Assembly: GCA_023053545.1 (NCBI GenBank)
Contig: JAKZAN010000006.1
Span: forward strand, 7,761,851 to 7,825,850
Length of the DNA stretch: 64,000 bases
Reading direction: 5' to 3'
Source: Lepidurus packardi
Lineage: Eukaryota > Arthropoda > Branchiopoda > Notostraca > Triopsidae
Shown: positions 55,901 to 64,000 of the stretch, one piece after another
Layout of the letters: each line of letters opens with the position of its first letter
Position numbering within the stretch: position 1 is the first letter of the stretch
Program-made: the position numbers and the translations under genes
The notes under the pieces: model-generated
Seen by the model: only the letters and a program-made list of their open reading frames with translations
What the model was told of the DNA's origin: nothing
Databases searched by the model: none

Positions 55901-58648
55901 TGGAGCGCAGTTTATTTTTAATTTTGGAGAGAGACAACAGGTGGGAAGCGTCACATGTCATTCGTTGCCAGGTATATTCATAAACAGGTCATTCTTTGCC
56001 AGATATAATTAAAAGAAGAACCGTTTTTTTAATTGAGGTTGCTGTCTTGTGTGTCAGGGTTCCCAGGTCGTTTTCAGACGCGGTCAGATGTATAAACTGT
56101 ATTTTGCTGTAAGTTTTATTCTTTTCGAGTGCTCCAAAAACCGCTAAAGCGTTCACGGGAAGGACTTTAGTTCAATTGTTTTGGTTAACGGGGAAGTTGG
56201 TCTTGTATTGGTATTGTTAATTGCTGACTCGAACACTTCTTTTCCCGTCCCTCCGTGGTCTGTGCTAATCTTTAGTAATAAGCCGTGTCTTTTCTTTACT
56301 GGACAGTTGTTAGAGCAAGAAAAGCATTCTTTGCGCCGAAAGCTGGACGCTTTGGAAAGTGAATACGAAGCCAAAGTAGTGGAACTTCAAGGCGATGTCT
56401 TGGAACTGCAAAACACCCTGAGAGAGCAACAAAACACAGATCGCCAACTAGAGCGACAAAAGAAGTCTATTATTGCGGAATTGACCGAACAGAACCAACG
56501 GTTGACGGATCAGCTCAAAGAATCACTCAAAAAAGAAGAACAGCTTACAGCGCAAATCAATGTACTGCGAGATCAGTTCAGTTTACGGAAATCCAGTCTG
56601 CAGGACCATGTCAGTCATTTGGAAATGCTGCGCGAGGAAGTAAGTAACCCAAATGAGCCGCTCAGGACCGTACCATACCCGATGCTCATCTCTTTCTTTT
56701 CATTAGATCGTTATCGTGTCTGAAAAGAAAAAGGAGTTGGAACGAAGGTTGGAAAACATCGTCCAAGAACGGGAAGGTTTGTCATCCAACCTTGATGAAT
56801 CCAGCGATAAGATTCTGATGCTCGAACGCCAATGCCGCGAGCAAGAACTTCAGGTAAACGCCGTCTTTTTTTTCAAACAGAACAATATTCTGATTACATG
56901 TATACGTTTTCAGTTACGCCAAACTCAGCGGGAGTTGAACGAACTCCGCTCGACCAACGGATCCTTATGCGAACGCATCGACGCCCTGTCTCGGAGTCAT
57001 GGCGGTCATTCGACCAGTTTTGGAGCACATACGTCGCTCTTGGCGGAGATGGATCTCTCCAGCTCAGGTCATGGGTCAGGGGCTGGGTCTAGTCCCCACT
57101 CCCATCCTTCCATGCACGACGAGATCCTGGAATGCGAAGACGGCGACAGCATTGAATGTGATGACCCTGAGAACAGTACTCGACAGCTCGAAGAAAACGT
57201 CAAAGTAACTCAGTACTTTCCGACCAACGTCCTCTAATCGACATCCTTTTTGCGTAGTTGAAACAAGAAATCATGGATGCTTGTTTAAACATTCGCGCTT
57301 TGTGCGAATCCGTGCGGTTGCAACGTCGTCGTGCTTCCTGTTCCCTTTCTTCGCTTTCGAGTAGTACTGCATCCACTACCGGCACCGACGATATTTATCC
57401 CCGCAATATTCAAGTACGTAATTGTAAATACCACATTTTTTCTAGAATTATTCACGTATTTTTTTTTAATCAGAATGGAATGTTAACAAATCTCGTGCGA
57501 GAGCTGGAATCTCTAGTCCGCGGATCCGCTTGGTTTCAAAGCGATTCTGCTAACAGTTGTGGCGAGTGCGGCCGGAGTCCTAATGACATTCTGCAGTTAG
57601 AAGCCGAGTTACATTTGACTCAAGAAGCGGCCTCCAAATTGCAACGCACGCTCCAAGAAAAATCCGATGATTTGGACAAAAAAGCCAAAGAAGTGACCAG
57701 TTTGTCCAGCCAAGTAAGTTATTCTTCCCTTCAACTGGGTAATTTACCTGCCTGTCCCTGCGTTTCGTTTTCTTTAATTGACACGCCACGTGATAAGTAT
57801 TCTGTCTGATGGAGATGGAGGTAAGGCGTGAGCTGATGAATTTCTCTTTTAACTTTTCATCAGTAAGGCTTGGCCTAACCCAAATGCCAGTCCAAGTAAG
57901 CATGTCAAATCCAAGACGCGTGGCGCGTTTGGTGCAATATTTTCGTTTTTGCGCCAAACTAAGCTAGGGTGGAGAGTAAATCTCTAGAGTTTGAAGCGGA
58001 ACTGGTCAAGGAAGCGTGTGACTTATAGTGTCATTTATTTTTCTCCGTTCTCATTGGCCTCTTCCAGCCTCGCATGCTAAGACAACTTTCTCTTATCAAT
58101 GTTCCTCCCTTTCTCATGGACCAAATATTGTTGCAGATCACTCTAAAGCAAGTGGAATTAGAAGCCACGCGGGAAGAACGCGACACTGCCCGACGCGACG
58201 CACGCGACACCCATTTAGCTAAAGATGAGATCGTCCGAAGAGCCTGGGAGGTTCGGGATCAGGCAGTAGGAAGGAAAAATGCAGCGGAAATTGAACTCGC
58301 CAGGACGCGCATCGATGTTTTGCAGATCAACAGTCAGCTCATGGAAGCCATCCAGCAGAAAATCGAAATAAGTCAGCAGCTGGAACAGTGGCAAGTACGT
58401 TAACGTCGGTTTCTAGCGCTGCCTTTCTAGATTAGATGGCACCAAGTATTTAGCTGTCTTTTTTTGTTTTCTAGGTTGATATGCAAGTCTTGCTCGATGA
58501 ACAGATGAAAACTAAGCTATCCAAACAGGAGAAACTCCCTCGATATCGTTTAACGCCTTCGCAACTTGCACCCACGACTTCCACGCCTACAACGATATGC
58601 AGCGAGAAACGCAAAAGTAACCGACTTTTAGGGTTCTTTCAGAGATGA
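49937..58648 (+). CDS. BICDL1: BICD family-like cargo adaptor (BICDR/BICDL) for dynein-dynactin
   Basis: A coiled-coil adaptor linking dynein-dynactin (and kinesin-1 in vertebrates) to Rab6-type vesicles. Eight exons, all phase 0: 49937-50278, 56307-56639, 56707-56853, 56914-57204, 57258-57413, 57474-57713, 58137-58394, 58475-58648; 1941 nt, 646 residues (human BICDL1 573). Exon 1 carries the CC1-box-type motif KDLILAAELGKALLEKNEEL that contacts dynein light intermediate chain. Exon 2 continues as LEQEKHSLRRKLDALESEYE and LTEQNQRLTDQL. The cargo-binding end has RKNAAEIELARTRIDVLQIN and QLMEAIQQKIEISQQLEQWQ, and finishes NRLLGFFQR, like FSFFRKI of vertebrate BICDR. A Ser/His/Gly-rich loop (exon 4) and a Cys-containing linker (exon 6) look lineage-specific. 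BICDL1 versus BICDL2 cannot be settled for an invertebrate. Intron 1 is 6.0 kb. Confidence 0.92.
50570..50599. repeat. 30-bp perfect palindrome
   Basis: TTATCCTTCTTGGCT is followed directly by its exact complement, with no spacer. The centre is GGCTAGCC. It lies in BICDR intron 1 outside any recognised element. Confidence 0.95.
52928..53083. repeat. degenerate local duplication
   Basis: CAGCTTCCTATTGAG at 52928 and GAAAAATATAAGAAAAA near 52956 recur as CAGCTTACTATTGAG at 53001 and GAAAAATATAAGAAAAA near 53064. The second copy also contains an internal pair of CAAGCTGTTGA units. Confidence 0.65.
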
Positions 58649-58738
58649 TAACCCTGAACCCCTCCATATTTCGCATTATCATACCTTAAAAAGACTCGAT
58701 ATCACTGGTTTCAGTCTTGATTGTCGCCTTAGTAAAAT

Positions 58739-58744
58739 AATAAA
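58739..58744 (+). terminator. polyadenylation signal AATAAA (BICDR)
   Basis: A canonical hexamer 91 bp after the BICDR stop codon, in the 334-bp convergent gap with ABHD11. Confidence 0.5.
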
Positions 58745-58982
58745 AAACTAACGTTTCTGGATCTCTCGCAAGGCAATTAATGGCATCGATACTGTTTGTC
58801 ATGCACCCCCCTCTCCCTCTCGAGTCAATTGTACATGAAACTCCTTCCTAAACTTATCATTTTTCATATCATTTTTGCGTCATGTTACGGTTACAAATGT
58901 CATGTTTTAAAATGTTACATGCTTATGTCATAACCCCCATCAACGTGACAATTTTATATTATGTAATCTGTTAATACAGTAT

Positions 58983-60247
58983 TTATGTGCTCGTAGTACT
59001 GGGGAAGTTTAGCGGGATGGGTCGTTTCAGCAAGAAGTTTAAAAGCACTTGAAGGAAGTCCGTGGTTTTTTCCGAATGCACCCAATGACCAGCACCGGGA
59101 ATGTACCGAAATACGGCACGTGGGAACAACGCTCGGATGGCTTCGTGGTCAGCAACCCTATTCATCATACGAACGTCATACGTTAATACAGACCACTTAC
59201 TAACCACGTCAAAACACTATAGCATGTGGGTAAAATATGTACTTGATATAATCCGAGCGACCGCCTCCGATGAAAATGGTCTCGCCTTCATAGCGACACG
59301 AATCCGAATAAGGAAAAGCAGCGATAGTGTCCAGACTGCAGGCTAAACACTCCAAATTGACTCGCCATCTGTAGCCTGACTCGGCTTCGACCAAGTTCGT
59401 GATTAAAAATTGCCGGATGAAAAAATCCTACAGTTTTTAAGCACGAAAGCTCAGTTAACCGATTCTGTGAACAGACTTGTCTTCCTGCTTTACCTCAACG
59501 ATATCTTTGAGTTGGTCGTCCGCAACTTTTCGGGCGCTAGAACGTGGGATTTGAGGGTCCACTTGCACCTTTTGCATAGCCTCGATATAGTGTCGTAGTT
59601 GTAAGATACTGGGACTAACATTGATAGGTGAAACATCGACAACCACCAAACTGTCGACCACATCGGGCTGTTCATTCAACAGCAATAACGAAGTTAAAAA
59701 TAGAATTTCGAGAAGGAAACATCGCCAAATGTACCCTGTTCAAAGCCACTTTCATCATGGCCCGACCCCCCATGCTATGGCCAATTAGCGTGGCTTTCGG
59801 CATCTCTAAGTCTTGCATCAATTGCAAGATATCGTAAGCCAAATCGTCGTAGCTCATCTCGGACGAGTGGGGGCTTTCGCCATGGTTTCTGGAATCGACG
59901 GCGATAACCTACAAGTCATGTGCTAATCTCGGGAACGAGCAAAGCCTGAAACAACCTTTCTCTTCGTTTTGGCGTTGATGGCTTTGGCTATCGAGTTCCA
60001 GTTGTTCTTAGATCCCAATAAGCCATGCATGATCAAGATTGGAGTTTCTTCGCTTTGGAGAACGCTCGTGGTCTCGAAAGACGTATAAGACATTTTTATC
60101 GGGCTAGAACTGCATCAGTAGTTAGCATTTTTAGTGCTGTGGAATTGTTAAACAATGGACAGTGGGAAAGGAAGGGGAAAAGATAAACTTTTACCTGGAC
60201 TTCCTGCCATTGAGATTGACGTTGAAGAGGCATTTGGAAAGGAACAT
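58983..60247 (-). CDS. ABHD11: alpha/beta hydrolase ABHD11 (mitochondrial)
   Basis: A mitochondrial serine hydrolase; in mammals it protects the oxoglutarate dehydrogenase complex. Six exons (high to low): 60247-60195, 60103-59956, 59908-59735, 59667-59494, 59427-59243, 59157-58983; 909 nt, 302 residues (human 315). An ATG at 60093 would give only 281 residues starting at the fold. The 53-nt exon at 60247-60195 joins in phase 2 and supplies MFLSKCLFNVNLNGRKS, a presequence-like N terminus, and restores the SPIKMSY block that aligns with human PLPLSY, so I prefer it. Fold motifs: PILIMHGLLGSKNNW (oxyanion HG), VIAVDSRNHGESPHS, nucleophile elbow GHSMGG, VDVSP, LPRSxARK-like IPRSSARKVADDQL, WRVNLECL and catalytic-His GAGHWVHSEK. 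It is divergent from FIH, with 211 bp between ATGs. Confidence 0.94.
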
Positions 60248-60458
60248 ATTTTGTCCTAAAAGCTTTATTGAAGATGGATTCAACTTTAGTAGTAGCATGA
60301 TCACTATACTATTTCGGCTAGTAGAATCTGAAATTTTTTCACTTTTAATTAAATAAATACAAGGATTTAATTTCCCATGTGTTCGTGAAAATTTGGAGTC
60401 TATTTTCTTGCCACATCATAACAATAGCGCCACTTATCAGAAAGCTGTCTACGTGATC
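60248..60458. promoter_or_regulatory. 211-bp bidirectional promoter region, ABHD11 / FIH
   Basis: The region between the ABHD11 presequence ATG (minus) and the FIH ATG (plus). CTTATCAG ends 18 nt before the FIH ATG and may be an acceptor for an upstream 5' exon. Confidence 0.45.
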
Positions 60459-61835
<1,377 letters not shown>

Positions 61836-62392
61836 ACGAAATTGTTTTTAACGAATTATACAATGGACGACTTCACGACGAGCAATGGACCGGACCTGCG
61901 TACAATAAAAGTGATACGTTTCCTAAGTACTCTTTTTTAGTAGGAAATACCAAACTGATGTATACCTAAAGTACTTTAATTCGTAATTCTACAAGATTAC
62001 GCTAGTTTTACTTATACACAGCACAACATTTCGAGTGCAAAGTCAACAACTTCCAAAATATGTTTTCAAACGTTGACTAGTCCATAAAATTCTAGTAACA
62101 TAAAATTTACCGCAACATGTCTGAAAGAATTAAGAAACGTTAGCGTACAGAAATGCTGAGAAAATGCTTGAATGCCTGTCAAGTTCAACACCAAGAATGG
62201 AATTCTCCTAACAGCTACAACAAACACCACGTACCGGCAATGTTTTTGCTTGTTAGGTCAAATACATTTTTAAAAAGGACAATACTTTCGGTCAAGTAGT
62301 TTGAACAACACTCGATAAGGGCAATCAATGGGTATGACAGTTAAATGCACATTTAAACAATTATATTGCCGTTGGCCCCGTTTTCCGTATTA
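61836..62392. other. convergent 3' region, FIH / CDP-DAG synthase
   Basis: 557 bp with no gene; the two 3' UTRs. AATAAA at 61904-61909 fits FIH. Confidence 0.5.
61904..61909 (+). terminator. polyadenylation signal AATAAA (FIH)
   Basis: A canonical hexamer 69 bp beyond the FIH stop. Confidence 0.5.
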
Positions 62393-63929
62393 CTACATGT
62401 GTAGAATTCCTCGGGATGCCAAGGAATCCCGTAACGCCATATACAACTGCAGCTGTTGTTCCGGCTTTAACGTAAAAACCTAAAATAGCACACTATTTAT
62501 AATAAAAGTTCCATAAACAAGGAAGAATTTGTTTACTTGTTGTAGAAGCTTAGGGGGTGAAGCAGTGCGAATGAAACTTGAGATATATACGTTTACAAAC
62601 GTTGCCATAAGGAACTGGCAATCGAAACGATCCATTATGCCACCATGACCGGGAATAATGTCACCGAAATCCTTTCAAAACCAAAAATGAACGAAACTAT
62701 GAGCAAATCTGTATGTGTTTACTTTGACTTTAAATGCGCGCTTAAAGCCACTGGCAAAAAAACCGCCAAAAGGTCCAATAACGCTGCTGAACAACGACAT
62801 GGAGAGCGAATGTAGCAAGAACGGGTAGATGGTGATGGTTTCCTTCATACGGAACTACAAAAAAGGGAACGGACACTGTTAGAGAATTTCATTTTACGGC
62901 GAAAACCCTTACAATTTTTCGTAATCCAACCAAAAATGTGGGCAGGGCATATTCTTGCGGTCGGAAGATAGGAGAAGGTTCACAGTCCATGTTCATCCTG
63001 CCAAATTCCTCGCTGTACTCAATAGGGCACACGAAATAAGGAAATTGGCATAACCAGTATGATATCTATAAAATACGTTTTGTTCAAAGGGCTTTTAAGA
63101 TGTGTAAGTTCGTTTTATGTACCAATAAACCAAAGAATATTGTGGCAACTCCACCACCGATAAACCCTTCCCAAGTCTTTTTAGGGGACAGCTTGATAAG
63201 GGGCGTCTTTCCAAAGAAGAAGCCAAACATATAGGCCATTACATCGTTGCAGACAATCATGGACACCGGTACGATGAACCTGTAAGGATTCGTGAGCTCG
63301 TGGATCAGACGGCCGTAATTTAATTACCAGATAAGTCCTTCAAAGATGTTCTGGATAATAAGGTAGCTTTGCGTGACCACGATAAGTAATGCTACGTGGG
63401 TCCAGGCGAAAAGTGAAAACTGTTTCATGTAGTATCGTTTTACCAACGATAAAACGAACCACACAAACCCAATGATATAGAGGGAAAACGAAATGAAGCG
63501 GTGGTACGTGACTAATCCCCTTAAAAAGTCCTAAAGATGGGTTTAGTACATTGTTTGGCAAGGTTTTTATAATTGTTTTACCGTTCTGTTGAACAAAACG
63601 CCAAAATAATCAACTAGGCTTTCTCCATAAAAGAAGTAATTCGATGCAATAAGGAAATACCAAGAAAGGGAACGGAACCAAGGTAGGCCATGAATTTTAT
63701 AGACGGCGTATCCAATATTGATAATCTCGGCGAAACATTTGACTTGCACTACCAAAGTCTAAAATTATTTCAAACCATAAAAAGGGGAAATAACTGTTTA
63801 ATATTTGATGCAGAATCATTAGGAAGGTTTACCGTAGCCATTAGTGCAAGCGGTCCGAGATATATTATCAGACCAAATCCTCCTATCATGACCCACGTAA
63901 AAATGCCTCTAATGATCCAATTACGCCAC
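62393..63929 (-). CDS. CDS1: CDP-diacylglycerol synthase (phosphatidate cytidylyltransferase), 5' end outside the window
   Basis: A multipass ER enzyme making CDP-diacylglycerol from phosphatidate and CTP, for phosphatidylinositol synthesis. Eight exons are visible (high to low): 63929-63833, 63758-63582, 63530-63328, 63279-63123, 63065-62913, 62854-62723, 62671-62537, 62479-62393; 1141 nt, about 380 residues, missing an N-terminal exon or exons beyond 64000. The first visible exon starts at [16 protein letters not shown], the first membrane helix in human CDS1/2. Further stretches: [85 protein letters not shown] and ECEP-like DCEPSPIF. The family signature [19 protein letters not shown] then IMDRFDCQ is intact. 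The gene ends LASRGILHM, close to human IEKGILQ. Invertebrates usually have one such gene, so CDS1 versus CDS2 is not meaningful here. Confidence 0.95.
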
Positions 63930-64000
63930 CTTCACCAATACAATTATGAAAATTACGGCTTTTTAAGATATTTTTATATTGTAAAAAAAATAAAGACTTT

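Larger units (their letters stand above)
50279..56306. other. 6.0-kb BICDR intron 1
   Basis: Separates the CC1-box exon from the rest of the gene. No nested gene recognised. Notable contents are the 30-bp perfect palindrome at 50570-50599, a degenerate local duplication at 52928-53083 and a 12-nt G run near 52558. Confidence 0.55.

Noticed and set aside
60393-60458. N-terminal extension of FIH
   Set aside because: The frame is open but starts at a TTG, not an ATG; 60459 is the first ATG.

Overview
The window looks like nuclear DNA of an arthropod, probably a non-insect one. Every recognisable gene is an animal gene split by canonical introns. The glucose-dehydrogenase-like GMC oxidoreductase at 37.4-39.4 kb is of the type abundant in insects and crustaceans. 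Several genes (PP4 catalytic subunit, ESS2, flotillin-2, FIH, CDP-DAG synthase) read as close orthologues of their human counterparts. Introns fall into two classes: many of about 50-60 nt and a few of 2-8 kb. I cannot name the species. I recognised no LTR element, virus-like element, CRISPR array, rRNA or tRNA gene.

Layout. 1.9-3.2 kb: a secreted Gly/Trp-rich protein (+). 3.9-26.1 kb: SMG6, the nonsense-mediated decay endonuclease (-), 19 exons, whose introns carry three TTAA-flanked MITE-like elements and one broken pogo/Tigger-like transposon. 26.9-28.7 kb: ESS2 (+). 29.2-40.4 kb: flotillin-2 (-), whose 8.4-kb first intron holds a complete GMC oxidoreductase gene on the other strand. 41.0-42.1 kb: PP4 catalytic subunit (+). 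42.4-43.4 kb: SIRT4-type sirtuin (-). 43.7-44.7 kb: INO80 subunit E (+). 44.8-48.0 kb: LZTR1 (-). 49.9-58.6 kb: BICD-related dynein adaptor (+). 59.0-60.2 kb: ABHD11 (-). 60.5-61.8 kb: FIH/HIF1AN (+). 62.4 kb to the right edge: CDP-diacylglycerol synthase (-), with its 5' end outside the window.

The twelve non-nested genes alternate strand without exception, so each has a convergent neighbour on one side and a divergent neighbour on the other. Convergent gaps are 129-770 bp and most divergent gaps are 0.2-0.8 kb, so shared promoter regions and abutting 3' ends are likely. The genes are not an obvious pathway: RNA surveillance and splicing (SMG6, ESS2), chromatin (INO80E), signalling (PP4, LZTR1), mitochondrial enzymes (SIRT4, ABHD11), oxygen sensing (FIH), membrane and trafficking (flotillin, CDS, BICDR). 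Exon boundaries were read by eye from splice sites, reading phase and remembered family sequences; all summed exons keep frame. The main oddities are the strict strand alternation, two unrelated transposons each flanked by about 35-55 bp direct repeats, an in-phase candidate alternative last exon in SMG6, a 56-bp tandem duplication over a flotillin splice acceptor, a 30-bp perfect palindrome, and the Gly/Trp-rich secreted protein.
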